From: Megachile rotundata | Lineage: Eukaryota; Arthropoda; Insecta; Hymenoptera; Megachilidae | DNA length: 64,000 bases | Direction: 5' to 3' | Assembly (NCBI RefSeq): GCF_050947335.1 | Contig: NC_134993.1 | Span: 496,001 to 560,000 of the forward strand | Part shown: positions 44,760-61,532 of the stretch, piece after piece | Layout: every line of letters starts with the position of its first letter | Numbering within the stretch: position 1 is the stretch's first letter | Made by a program: the position numbers and the translations under genes | Notes under the pieces: model-generated | Database searches by the model: none | Told to the model about the DNA's origin: nothing | What the model saw: the letters and a program-made list of their open reading frames with translations, nothing else

Positions 44760-47700
44760 ATGACAATCACACAATCACAATATCACAATCGCAATCACAC
44801 AATCACAATAACACAATCAGACAATCACACAATCACACAATCACACAATCACGATCACACAATCATGATCACACAATCACGATCACACAATCGCGATCAC
44901 ACAATCACGATCACACAATCACGATCACACAATCACCATCACACAATCACAATCACACAATCAAGGTCACACAATGACGATCACACAATCACCATCACAC
45001 AATCACGATCACACAATCACGATCACACAATCACGATCACACAATCACAAACACACAGTCGCGATCACACGATCACGATCACACAATCACGATCACACAG
45101 TCGCGATCACACAATCACAATCACACAATCACGATCACACAATCACCATCACACAATCACGATCACACAATCACGATCACACAATCACGATCACACAATC
45201 ACAGTCACACAATCACAATCACACAATCACAACCACAATCACGATCACACAGTCACGATCACACCATCACGATCACACGATCACGATCACACAATCACAA
45301 TCACACAATCGTTATCACACAATCACGATCACACAATCACCATCCCACAATCACCATCACACAATCACCATCACACAATCACGATCACACAATCACGATC
45401 ACACAATCACAATCACACAATCACAATCACACAGTCACAATCACACAATCACAATCATACAATCACAATCACACAATCACAATCTCACAATCACAATCAC
45501 ACTATCACAATCACACAATCACAATCACACAATCACAATCACACAATCACAATCACACAATCACAATCACACAATCACAATCACACAATCACAATCACAC
45601 AATCACAATCACACAATCACAATCACAATCACAATCCCACAATCACGATCACACAATCACCATCACACAATCACCATCACACAATCACAATCTTACAATC
45701 AAGGTCACACAATGACGATCACACAATCACCAGCATACAATCACGACCAGACAATCACGATCACACAATCACGTTCACACAATCACAAACACACAGTCGC
45801 GATCACACAATCACCATTCCACAATCACCATCACACAATCACCATCACGCAATCACGATCACACAATCACGATCACACAATCACAATCACACAATCACAA
45901 TCACACAATCACAATCACACAGTCACAATCACACAATCACAATCATACAATCACAATCACACAATCACAATCTCACAATCACAATCACACTATCACAATC
46001 ACACAATCACAATCACACAATCACAATCACACAATCACAATCACACAATCACAATCACACAATCACAATCACACAATCACAATCACACAATCACAATCAC
46101 AATCACAATCCCACAATCACGATCACACAATCACGATCACACAATCACCATCACACAATCACCATCACACAATCACAATCACACAATCAAGGTCACACAA
46201 TGACGATCACACAATCACCAGCATACAATCACGACCAGACAATCACGATCACACAATCACGTTCACACAATCACAAACACACAGTCGCGATCACACAATC
46301 ACAATCCCACAATCACGATCACACAATCACGATCACACAATCACGATCCCACAATCACGATCACACAATCACGATCACACAATCACCATCACACAATCAC
46401 CATCACACAATCACAATCACACAATCAAGGTCACACAATGACGATCACACAATCACCATCATACAATCACGACCAGACAATCACGATCACACAATCACGT
46501 TCACACAATCACAAACACACAATCACGATCACACAATCACGATCACACAATCACGATCACACAGTCACGATCACACAATCACAATCTCACAATCACGATC
46601 ACACAATCACCATCACACAATCACCATCACACAATCACGATCACACAATCACGATCACACTATCACGATCACACAATCACGATCACACAATCACGATCAC
46701 ACAATCACGATCACACAATCACTATCACACAATCACAATCACAAAATCACAATCACACAATCACAATCACACAGTCACACAATCACAATCACAATCAGAC
46801 AATCACAAACACACAATCACGATCACACAATCACGATCACACAATCACAATCACGCAGTCACACTATCACAATCACAATCACAATCACAATCACAATCAC
46901 AATCACAATCACAATCACAATCACAATCACAATCACAATCACAATCACAATCACAATCACAATCACACAATCACACAATCACAATCCCACAATCACAATC
47001 ACACAATCACAGTCACACAATCACAATCACACAATCACACAGTCACAATCCCACAATCACGATCACACAATCACGATCGCACAGTCACGATCACACGATC
47101 ACGATCACACAATCACAATCACACAATCACAATCACACAATCACGATCACACAGTCACCATCGCACAATTACCATCACACAATCACGATCACACAATCAA
47201 GGTCACACAATGACGATCACACAATCACCATCACACAATCACGATCACACAATCACAATCACACAATCACGATCACACAATCACGATCACACAATCACAA
47301 TCACACAATCACACTGTCACAATCCCACAATCACGATCACACAATCACGATCACACAATCACGATCACACAGTCGCGATCACGCAATCACAATCACACAA
47401 TCACAATCACACAATCACACAATCACAATCCCACAATCACAATCACACTATCACAGTCACACAATCACAATCACACAATCACACAGTCACAATCCCACAA
47501 TCACGATCACACAATCACGATCGCACAGTCACGATCACACGATCACGATCACACAATCACAATCACACAATCACAATCACACAATCACGATCACACAATC
47601 ACGATCACACAGTCACCATCACACAATTACCATCACACAATCACGATCACACAATCAAGGTCACACAATGACGATCACACAAGCACCATCACACAATCAC

Positions 47701-47779
47701 GATCACACAATCACAATCACACAATCACGATCACACAATCACGATCACACAATCACAATCACACAATCAAGGTCACACA
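44760..47779 (+). repeat. Block II: A-variant-rich segment, long version
   Basis: Matches 21940-23949 and 58546-61532. Modules at 45712, 46200 and 46438 correspond to 59469, 59943 and 60181. It contains the longest hexamer run of the window (46871, 16 copies), inside the ~0.7 kb that block I lacks. Landmarks at 47210 and 47668 follow. Confidence 0.88.
46871..46966 (+). repeat. (AATCAC)16 hexamer run, longest in window
   Basis: Lies in the ~0.7-kb stretch missing from block I; the block III equivalent (60642) has 13 copies. Confidence 0.9.
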
Positions 47780-50762
47780 ATGACGATCACACTATCACCA
47801 TCACACAATCAGGACCACACAATCACGATCACACAATCACAAACACACAGTCGCGATCACTCGATCACGATCACACAATCACGATCACACAGTCACTATC
47901 ACACAATCACAATCACACAATCACAATATCACAATCGCAATCACACAATCACCATCACACAATCACGATCACACAATCACGATCACACAATCACGATCAC
48001 ACAATCACAATCACGCAATCACAATCACACAATCGCAATCACACAATCACAATCATACAATCACAATCTCACAATCACAATCACACAATCACAATCACAC
48101 AATCACAATCACACAATCACAATCACACAATCACAATCACACAATCACAATCCTACAATCACAATCCCACAATCACAATCACACAACCACAATCGCACAA
48201 TCACGCAGTCACAATCCCACAACCACGATCACACAATCCCGATCACACAATCACAATCACACAATCACAATCACACAATCACAATCACACAATCACACTG
48301 TCACAATCCCACAATCACGATCACACAATCACGATCACACAGTCACGATCACACGATCACGATCACACAAAAACAATGACACAATCACAATCACACAATC
48401 ACGAGCACACAATCACGATCACACAATCACCATCACACAATCACGATCACACAATCACGATCACACAACCACGTTCACACAATCACAAACACACAGTCGC
48501 GATCACTCGATCACGATCACACAATCACGATCACACAATCACCATCACACAATCACCATCACACAATCACCATCACACAATCACAATCACACAATCAAGG
48601 TCACACAATGACGATCACACAATCACCATCACACAATCACGACCACTCAATCACGATCACACAATCACGATCACACAATCACGATCACACAATCACGATC
48701 ACACAATCACGATCACACAATCACGATCACACAATCACGATCACACAATCACAATCACACAATCACAATCACACAATCACAATCACACAATCAAAATCAC
48801 ACAATCACAATCACACAATCAAGGTCACACAATGACGATCACACAATCACCATCACACAATCTCGACCACACAATCACGATCACACAATCACGATCACAC
48901 AATCACGTTCACACAATCACAAACACACAGTCGCGATCACTCGATCACGAACACACAATCACGATCACACAATCACGATCACTCAATCACAATCACACAA
49001 TCACAAACACACAGTCGCGATCACACGATCACGATCACACGATCACGATCACACGATCACGATCACACGATCACGATCACACGATCACGATCACACAATC
49101 ACAATCACACAATCAAGGTCACACAATGACGATCACACCATCACCATCACACAATCACGACCACACAATCACGATCACACAATCACGATCACACAATCAC
49201 GATCACACAATCACGTTCACACAATCACAAACACACAGTCGCGATCACTCGATCACGATCACACAATCACGATCACACAGTTACTATCACACAATCACAA
49301 TCACACAATCACAATATCACAATCGCAATCACACAATCACAATAACACAATCAGACAATCACACAATCACACAATCACACAATCACGATCACACAATCAT
49401 GATCACACAATCACGATCACACAATCACGATCACACAATCACGATCACACAATCACGATCACACAATCACCATCACACAATCACAATCACACAATCAAGG
49501 TCACACAATGACGATCACACAATCACCATCACACAATCACGATCACACAATCACGATCACACAATCACGATCACACAATCACAAACACACAGTCGCGATC
49601 ACACGATCACGATCACACAATCACGATCACACAGTCGCGATCACACAATCACAATCACACAATCACGATCACACAATCACAATCACAATCACGATCACAC
49701 CGTCACGATCACACCATCACGATCACACGATCACCATCACACAATCACGATCACACAATCACAATCACACAATGACGATCACACCATCACCATCACACAA
49801 TCACGACCACACAATCACGATCACACAATCACGTTCACACAATCATAAACACACAGTCGCGATCACTCGATCACGATCACACAATCACGATCACACAGTC
49901 ACGATCACACAATCACAATCACACAATCACAATGTCACAATCGCAATCACACAATCACAATAACACAATCAGACAATCACACAATCACACAATCACACAA
50001 TCACGATCACACAATCATGATCACACAATCACGATCACACAATCACGATCACACAATCACGATCACACAATCACCATCACACAATCACAATCACACAATC
50101 AAGGTCACACAATGACGATCACACAATCACCAGCATACAATCACGACCAGACAATCACGATCACACAATCACGTTCACACAATCACAAACACACAGTCGG
50201 GATCACACAATCACAATCCCACAATCACGATCACACAATCACGATCACACAATCACCATCACACAATCACCATCACACAATCACAATCACACAATCAAGG
50301 TCACACAATGACGATCACACAATCACCATCATACAATCACGACCACACAATCACGATCACACAATCACGATCACACAATCACGATCACACAATCACGTTC
50401 ACACAATCACAAACCCACAATCGCGATCACACGATCACGATCACACAATCACGATCCCACAATCACGATCACACAATCACGATCACACAATCACCATCAC
50501 ACAATCACCATCACACAATCACAATCACACAATCAAGGTCACACAATGACGACCACACAATCACCATCATACAATCACGACCAGACAATCACGATCACAC
50601 AATCACGATCACACAATCACTATCACACAATCACGATCACACAATCACGATCGCACAATCACAATCACACGATCACGATCACACAATCACGATCACACAG
50701 TCACAATCACACAATCACAATCTCACAATCACGATCACACAATCACGCAGTCACACTATCAC

Positions 50763-50816
50763 AATCACAATCACAATCACAATCACAATCACAATCAAAA
50801 TCACAATCACAATCAC
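50763..50816 (+). repeat. Hexamer run, 9 words, one AATCAA
   Basis: Block II counterpart of 26933, two words shorter, with a private C-to-A change. Confidence 0.88.
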
Positions 50817-51436
50817 ACAATCACACAATCACAATCCCACAATCACAATCACACAATCACAGTCACACAATCACAATCACACAATCACGCAATCACAATC
50901 CCACAATCACGATCACACAACCACGATCGCACAGTCACGATCACACGATCACGATCACACGATAACAATCACACAATCACAATCACACAATCACGATCAC
51001 ACAATCACCATCACACAATCACCATCACACAATCACGATCACACAATCACGATCGCACAATCACAATCACACGATCACGATCACACAATCACGATCACAC
51101 AGTCACGATCACACAATCACAATCTCACAATCACGATCACACAATCACCATCACACAATCGCCATCACACAAACACGATCACACAATCACGATCACACTA
51201 TCACGATCACACAATCACGATCACACAATCACGATCACAAAATCACGATCACACAATCACTATCACACAATCACAATCACACAACCACAATAACACAATC
51301 ACAATCACACAGTCACACAATCACAATCACACTCAGACAATCACAAACACACAATCACGATCACACAATCACGATCACACAATCACGATCACACAATTAC
51401 GATCACACAATCACTATCACGCAGTCACACTATCAC

Positions 51437-51496
51437 AATCACAATCACAATCACAATCACAATCACAATCACAATCACAATCACAATCACAATCAC
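51437..51496 (+). repeat. (AATCAC)10 hexamer run
   Basis: Block II counterpart of 27619, same copy number. Confidence 0.9.
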
Positions 51497-51839
51497 ACAA
51501 TCACACAATCACAATCCCACAATCACAATCACACAATCACAGTCACACAATCACAATCATGCAATCACACAGTCACAATCCCACAATCACGATCACACAA
51601 TCACGATCGCACAGTCACGACCACACGATCACGATCACACAATCACAATCACACAATCACAATCACACAATCACGATCACACAGTCACCATCACACAATT
51701 ACCATCACACAATCACGATCACACAATCAAAGTCACACAATGACGATCACACAATCACCATCACACAATCACGATCACACAATCACAACCACACAATCAC
51801 GAACACACAATGACGATCACACAATCACAATCACACAAT

Positions 51840-54108
51840 CAAGGTCACACAATGACGATCACACAATCACCATCACACAATCACGGTCACACAATCACGA
51901 TCACACAATCACGATCACTCAATCACAATCACAATCACACAATCACAAACACAAAGTCGCGTTCACACGATCACGATCACACGATCACGATCACACGATC
52001 ACGATCACACAATCACAATCACACAATCAAGGCCACACAATGACGATCACACAATCACCATCACACAATCTCGACGACACAATCACGATCACACAATTAC
52101 GATCACACAATCACGTTCACACAATAACAAACACACAGTCGCGATCACTCGATCACGATCACACAATCACGATCACACAGTCACGATCACACAATCACAA
52201 TCAAACAATCACGGTCACACAATCACGATCACATAATCACGATCACACAATCACGATCACACAATCACGATCACACAATCACCATCACACAATCACGATC
52301 ACACAATCACGATCACACAATCACGATCACACAATCACGATCACACAATCACGATCACACAATCACGATCACACAATCACGATCACACAATCACGATCAC
52401 ACAATCACAATCACACAATCACAATCACACAATCACAATCACACAATCACAATCACACAATCACAATCACAATCACGACCACACAGTCACGAACACACCA
52501 TCACGATCACACAATCAAGGTCACACAATGACGATCACACAATCACCATCACACAATCACGATCAGACAATCACAATCACACAATCACGATCACACAATC
52601 ACGATCACACAATCACGATCACACAATCACAATCACACAATCACAAACACACAGTCGCCATCACACGATCACGATCACACGATCACGATCACACAATCAC
52701 AATCACACAATCAAGGTCACACAATGACGATCACACCATCACCATCACACAATCACGACCACACAATCACGATCACACAATTACGATCACACAATCACGA
52801 TCACACAATCACGTTTACACAATCACAAACACACAGTCGCGATCACTCGATCACGATCACACGATCACGATCACACAATCACAATCACACAATCAAGGTC
52901 ACACAATGACGATCACACCATCACCATCACACAATCACGACCACACAATCACGATCACACAATCACAATCACACAATCACAATATCACAATCGCAATCAC
53001 ACAATCACAATATCACAATCAGACAATCACACAATCACACAATCACACAATCACGATCACACTATCACGATCACACAATCACGATCACACAATCACGATC
53101 ACACAATCACCATCACACAATCACCATCACACAATCACAATCACACAATCAAGGTCACACAATGACGATCACACAATCACCATCACACAATCACGACCAC
53201 TCAATCACGATCACACAATCACGATCACACAATCACGTTCACACAATCACAAACACAGAGTCGCGAACACACGATCACGATCACACAACCACGATCACAC
53301 AGTCACGATCACACAATCACGATCACACAGTCACGATCACACAATCAGAGTCGCACAACCACAATCACACAACCACAATCACACAATCACACAGTCACAA
53401 TCCCACAATCACGACCACACTGTCACGATCACACAATCACAATCATACAATCACAATCACACAATCACATTAACGCAATCAGACAATCACACAGTCACAC
53501 AATCACGATCACACAATCACGATCACACAATCACGATCACACAATCACGATCACACAATCACGATCACACAATCACGATCACACAATCACGATCACACAA
53601 TCACGATCACACAATCACGATCACACAATCACAATCACACAACCAAAATCACACAATCACAATCACACAATCAATGTCACACAATGACGATCACACAATC
53701 ACCATCACACAATCTCGACCACACTATCACGATCACACAATCACGATCACACAATCACGTTCACACAATCACAAACACACAGTCGCGATCACTCGATCAC
53801 GATCACACAATCACGATCACACAATCACGATCACTCAATCACAATCACACAATCACAAACACACAGTCGCGATCACATGATCACGATCACACGATCACGA
53901 TCACACAATCACAATCACACAATCACGATCACACAATCACGATCACACAATCACGATCACACAAACACGATCACACGATCACAATCACACAATCACAAAC
54001 ACACAGTCGCGATCACACGATCACGATCACACGATCGCGATCACACAATCACAATCACACAATCACAATGTCACAATCGCAATCACACAATCACAATAAC
54101 ACAATCAG
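51840..54108 (+). repeat. Block III: left part
   Basis: Starts with a module containing CACGGTCACAC and a CAAAGTCGCGTTCACAC variant (about 51951). This variant pair is seen again only at 63780-63905, 11.94 kb further right. The segment also carries a variant (ACAATCAC)4 tract at 53023 and parts resembling 20-21 kb and 5.6-6.1 kb. Confidence 0.75.
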
Positions 54109-57100
54109 ACAATCACACAATCACACAATCACACAATCACGATCACACAATCATGATCACACAATCACGATCACACAATCACGATCACACAATCACAATC
54201 ACACAATGACGATCACACCATCACCATCACACAATCACGACCACACAATCACGATCACACAATCACGATCACACAATCACCATCGCACAATCACGATCAC
54301 ACAATCACGATCACACAATCACGATCACACAATCACGATCACACAATCACAGTCACACAATCACAATCACACAATCACAACCACAATCACGATCACACAG
54401 TCACGATCACACCACCACGATCACACGATCACGATCACACAATCACAATCACACAATCGTTATCACACAATCACGATCACACAATCACCATCCCACAATC
54501 ACCATCACACAATCACCATCACACAATCACAATCATACAATCACAATCACACAATCAAGGTCACACAATGACGATCACACAATCACCATCATACAATCAC
54601 GACCACACAATCACGATCACACAATCACAATCACACAATCACAATATCACAATCGCAATCACACAATCACCATCACACAATCACGATCACACAATCACGA
54701 TCACACAATCACGATCACACAATCACGATCACACAATCACAATCACGCAATCACAATCACACAATCGCAATCACACAATCACAATCATACAATCGCAATC
54801 ACACAATCACCATCACACAATCACGATCACACAATAACGATCACACAATCACGATCACACAATCACAATCACGCAATCACAATCACACAATCGCAATCAC
54901 ACAATCACAATCATACAACCACAAGCGCACAATCACGCAGTCACAATCCCACAATCACGATCACACAATCACGATCACACAATCACAATCACACAATCAC
55001 AATCACACAATCACGCTGTCACAATCCCACAATCACGATCACACAATCACGATCACACAGTCACGATCACACGATCACGATCACACAAAAACAATGACAC
55101 AATCACAATCACACAATCACGAGCACACAATCACGATCACACAATCACCATCACACAATCACGATCACACAATCACGATCACACAATCACGATCACACTA
55201 TCACGATCACACAATCACAGTCACACAATCACAATCACACAATCACAATCACAATCACGATCACACAGTCACGATCACACAATCAGAGTCACACAATCAC
55301 AATCACACAACCACAATCACACAATCACACAGTCACAATCCCACAATCACGATCACACAATCACGACCACACAGTCACGATCACACAATCACAATCACAC
55401 AATCACAATCACACAATCACAATAACACAATCAGACAATCACATAGTCACACAATCACGATCACACAAGCACGATCACACAATCACGATCACACAATCAC
55501 GTTCACACAGTCGCGATCACACAATCACGATGACACAATCACGATCACACAATCACAATCACACAATCACAATCACACAATCAAAATCACACAATCACAA
55601 TCACACAATCAACGTCACACAATGACGATCACACAATCACCATCACACAATCACGATCACACAATCACAATCACACAATCACGATCACACAATCACGATC
55701 ACTCAATCACAATCACACAATCACAAACACACAGTCGCGATCACACGATCACGATCACACGATCACGATCACACAATCACAATCACACAATCAACGCCAC
55801 ACAATGACGATCACACAATCACCATCACACAATCTCGACCACACAATCACGATCACACAATCACGATCACACAATCACGTTCACACAATCAACGCCACAC
55901 AATGACGATCACACAATCACCATCACACAATCTCGACCACACAATCACGATCACACAATCACGATCACACAGTCACGTTCACACAATCACAAACACACAG
56001 TCCCGATCACTCGATCACGATCACACAATCACGATCACACAATCACGATCACACAATCACAATCACACAATCACAATCACACAGTCAAAATCACACAATC
56101 ACAATCACACAATCAAGGTCACACAATGACGATCACACAATCACCATCACACAATCACGGTCACACAATCACGATCACACAATCACGATCACTCAATCAC
56201 AATCACAATCACACAATCACAAACACACAGTCGCGATCACACGATCACGATCACACGATCATGATCACACGATCACGATCACACGATCACGATCACACGA
56301 TCACGATCACACAATCACAATCACACAATCAAGGCCACACAATGACGATCACACAATCACCATCACACAATCTCGACCACACAATCACGATCACACAGTC
56401 ACGATCACACAATCACGTTCACACAATAACAAACACACAGTCGCGATCACTCGATCACGATCACACAATCACGATCACACAGTCACGATCACACAATCAC
56501 AATCACACAATCACGATCACACAATCACGATCACATAATCACGATCACACAATCACGATCACACAATCACCATCACACAATCACGATCACACAATCACGA
56601 TCACACAATCACGATCACACAATCACCATCACACAATCACAATCACGCAATCAAGGTCACAGAATGACGATCACACAATCACCATCACACAATCACGACC
56701 ACACAATCACGATCACACAATCACGCTCACACAATCACGATCACACAATCACGTTCACACAATCACAAACACACAGTCGCGATCACACGATCACGATCAC
56801 ACAATCACGATCACACAGTCACGATCACACAATCACAATCACACAATCACGATCACTCAATCACCATCACACAATCACGATCACACAATCACGATCACAC
56901 AACCACGATCACACTATCACGATCAGACAATCACAGTCACACAATCACAATCACACAATCACAATCACAATCACGATCACACAGTCACGATCACACAATC
57001 ACGATCACACGATCACGATCACACAATCACAATCACACAATCGTTATCACACAATCACCATCACACAATCAAGGCCACACAATGACGATCACACAATCAC

Positions 57101-58545
57101 CATCACACAATCACGATCACACAATCACAATCACACAATCACAATCACAACCACAATCGCACAATCACACAATCACAATCCCACAATCACAATCACACAA
57201 TCACAGTCACACAATCACAATCACACAATCACACAGTCACAATCCCACAATCACGATCACACAATCACGATCGCACAGTCACGATCACACGGTCACAATC
57301 ACACAATCACAAACACACAGTCGCGATCACACGATCACGATCACACGATCACGATCACACGATCGCGATCACACGATCACGATCACACGATCACGATCAC
57401 ACAATCACAATCACACAATCAAGGTCACACAATCACAATATCACAATCGCAATCACACAATCACAATATCACAATAAGACAATCACACAATCACACAATC
57501 ACACAATCACGATCACACTATCACGATCACACAATCACGATCACACAATCACGATCACACAATCACGATCACACAATCACGATCACACAATCACGATCAC
57601 ACAATCACGATCACACAATCACCATCACACAATCACCATCACACAATCACAATCACACAATCAAGGTCACACAATGACGATCACACAATCACCATCACAC
57701 AATCACGACCACTCAATCACGATCACACAATCACGATCACACAATCACGATCACACAATCACGTTCACACAATCACAAACACAGAGTCGCGATCACACGA
57801 TCACGATCACACAACCACGATCACACAGTCACGATCACACAATCACGATCACACAGTCACGATCACACAATCAGAGTCACACAATGACAATCACACAACC
57901 ACAATCACACAATCACACAGTCACAATCCCACAATCACGACCACACAGTCACGATCACACAATCACAATCATACAATCACAATCACACAATCACATTAAC
58001 ACAATCAGACAATCACACAGTCACACAATCACGATCACACAATCACGATCACACAATCACGATCACACAATCACGATCACACAATCACGATCACACAATC
58101 ACAATCACACAATCACAATCACACAATCACAATCACACAATCAAAATCACGCAATCACAATCACACAATCAAGGTCACACAATGACGATCACACAATCAC
58201 CATCACACAATCTCGACCACACAATCACGATCACACAATCACGATCACACGATCACAATCACACAATCACAAACACACAGTCGCGATCACACGATCACGA
58301 TCACACGATCACGATCACACGGTCGCGATCACACGATCACGATCACACGATCACGATCACACAATCACAATCACACAATCAAGGTCACACAATGACGATC
58401 ACACCATCGCCATCACACAATCACGACCACACAATCACGATCACACAATCACGATCACACAATCACGTTCACACAATCACACACACACAGTCGCGATCAC
58501 TCGATCACGATCACACAATCACGATCACACAGTCACTATCACACA
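54109..58545 (+). repeat. Block III: central part
   Basis: The AAAAACAATGAC landmark (55094) matches 19025 at offset 36,069. The module at 56126 matches 20072 (36,054), 57674 matches 21082 (36,592) and 58182 matches 21576 (36,606). The stepwise offset changes mark internal gains, mainly of about 540 bp between 56.6 and 57.4 kb. Confidence 0.82.
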
Positions 58546-61532
58546 ATGACAATCACACAATCACAATATCACAATCGCAATCACACAATCACAATAACAC
58601 AATCAGACAATCACACAATCACACAATCACACAATCACGATCACACAATCATGATCACACAATCACGATCACACAATCGCGATCACACAATCACGATCAC
58701 ACAATCACGACCACACAATCACCATCACACAATCACAATCACACAATCAAGGTCACACAATGACGATCACACAATCACCATCACACAATCACGATCACAC
58801 AATCACGATCACACAATCACGATCACACAATCACAAACACACAGTCGCGATCACACGATCACGATCACACAATCACGATCACACAGTCGCGATCACACAA
58901 TCACAATCACACAATCACGATCACACAATCACCATCACACAATCACGATCACACAATCACGATCACACAATCACAGTCACACAATCACAATCACACAATC
59001 ACAACCACAATCACGATCACACAGTCACGATCACACCATCACGATCACACGATCACGATCACACAATCACAATCACACAATCGTTATCACACAATCACGA
59101 TCACACAATCACCATCCCACAATCACCATCACACAATCACCATCACACAATCACGATCACACAATCACGATCACACAATCACAATCACACAATCACAATC
59201 ACACAGTCACAATCACACAATCACAATCATACAATCACAATCACACAATCACAATCTCACAATCACAATCACACTATCACAATCACACAATCACAATCAC
59301 ACAATCACAATCACACAATCACAATCACACAATCACAATCACACAATCACAATCACACAATCACAATCACACAATCACAATCACAATCACAATCCCACAA
59401 TCACGATCACACAATCACCATCACACAATCACCATCACACATCACAATCTTACAATCAAGGTCACACAATGACGATCACACAATCACCAGCATACAATCA
59501 CGACCAGACAATCACGATCACACAATCACGTTCACACAATCACAAACACACAGTCGCGATCACACAATCACCATCCCACAATCACCATCACACAATCACC
59601 ATCACGCAATCACGATCACACAATCACGATCACACAATCACAATCACACAATCACAATCACACAATCACAATCACACAGTCACAATCACACAATCACAAT
59701 CATACAATCACAATCACACAATCACAATCTCACAATCACAATCACACTATCACAATCACACAATCACAATCACACAATCACAATCACACAATCACAATCA
59801 CACAATCACAATCACACAATCACAATCACACAATCACAATCACAATCACAATCCCACAATCACGATCACACAATCACGATCACACAATCACCATCACACA
59901 ATCACCATCACACAATCACAATCACACAATCAAGGTCACACAATGACGATCACACAATCACCAGCATACAATCACGACCAGACAATCACGATCACACAAT
60001 CACGTTCACACAATCACAAACACACAGTCGCGATCACACAATCACAATCCCACAATCACGATCACACAATCACGATCACACAATCACGATCCCACAATCA
60101 CGATCACACAATCACGATCACACAATCAACATCACACAATCACCATCACACAATCACAATCACACAATCAAGGTCACACAATGACGATCACACAATCACC
60201 ATCATACAATCACGACCAGACAATCACGATCACACAATCACGTTCACACAATCACAAACACACAATCACGATCACACAATCACGATCACACAATCACGAT
60301 CACACAGTCACGATCACACAATCACAATCTCACAATCACGATCACACAATCACCATCACACAATCACCATCACACAATCACGATCACACAATCACGATCA
60401 CACTATCACGATCACACAATCACGATCACACAATCACGATCACACAATCACGATCACACAATCACTATCACACAATCACAATCACAAAATCACAATCACA
60501 CAATCACAATCACACAGTCACACAATCACAATCACAATCAGACAATCACAAACACACAATCACGATCACACAATCACGATCACACAATCACGATCACACA
60601 ATTACGATCACACAATCACAATCACGCAGTCACACTATCACAATCACAATCACAATCACAATCACAATCACAATCACAATCACAATCACAATCACAATCA
60701 CAATCACAATCACAATCACACAATCACACAATCACAATCCCACAATCACAATCACACAATCACAGTCACACAATCACAATCACACAATCACACAGTCACA
60801 ATCCCAAAATCACGATCACAGAATCACGATCGCACAGTCACGATCACACGATCACGATCACACAATCACAATCACACAATCACAATCACACAATCACGAT
60901 CACACAGTCACCATCGCACAATTACCATCACACAATCACGATCACACAATCAAGGTCACACAATGACGATCACACAATCACCATCACACAATCACGATCA
61001 CACAATCACAATCACACAATCACGATCACACAATCACGATCACACAATCACAATCACACAATCACACTGTCACAATCCCACAATCACGATCACACAATCA
61101 CGATCACACAATCACGATCACACAGTCGCGATCACGCAATCACAATCACACAATCACAATCACACAATCACACAATCACAATCCCACAATCACAATCACA
61201 CTATCACAGTCACACAATCACAATCACACAATCACACAGTCACAATCCCACAATCACGATCACACAATCACGATCGCACAGTCACGATCACACGATCACG
61301 ATCACACAATCACAATCACACAATCACAATCACACAATCACGATCACACAATCACGATCACACAGTCACCATCACACAATTACCATCACACAATCACGAT
61401 CACACAATCAAGGTCACACAATGACGATCACACAAGCACCATCACACAATCACGATCACACAATCACAATCACACAATCACGATCACACAATCACGATCA
61501 CACAATCACAATCACACAATCAAGGTCACACA
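58546..61532 (+). repeat. Block III: A-variant-rich segment
   Basis: Matches 44760-47779 with the offset drifting only between about 13,743 and 13,786, including the ~0.7-kb stretch absent from block I and a 13-copy hexamer run (60642). A private one-base deletion lies at about 59441 (CACACATCAC). Confidence 0.86.
60642..60719 (+). repeat. (AATCAC)13 hexamer run
   Basis: Block III counterpart of 46871, three words shorter. Confidence 0.9.

Larger units (their letters stand above)
47780..51839 (+). repeat. Block II: right part
   Basis: Exact-offset (23,830 bp) partner of 23950-28000. Landmarks lie at 47780, 48375, 48608, 49508, 49932 and 50308. Hexamer runs at 50763 (one unit is AATCAA) and 51437 differ in copy number from block I. 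The segment from about 51.8 kb on leaves the match. Confidence 0.88.

Noticed and set aside
46438..49848. Long open frames such as this 1,136-codon one, read as His-rich repeat proteins
   Set aside because: Every frame on the + strand is open because the 14-mer lacks stops. The peptide is the same in all three frames, frames overlap each other in ATGA, no non-repeat domain, signal or splice context exists, and frame ends are set by repeat variants (AATGAC, AATAAC, CATGATC).
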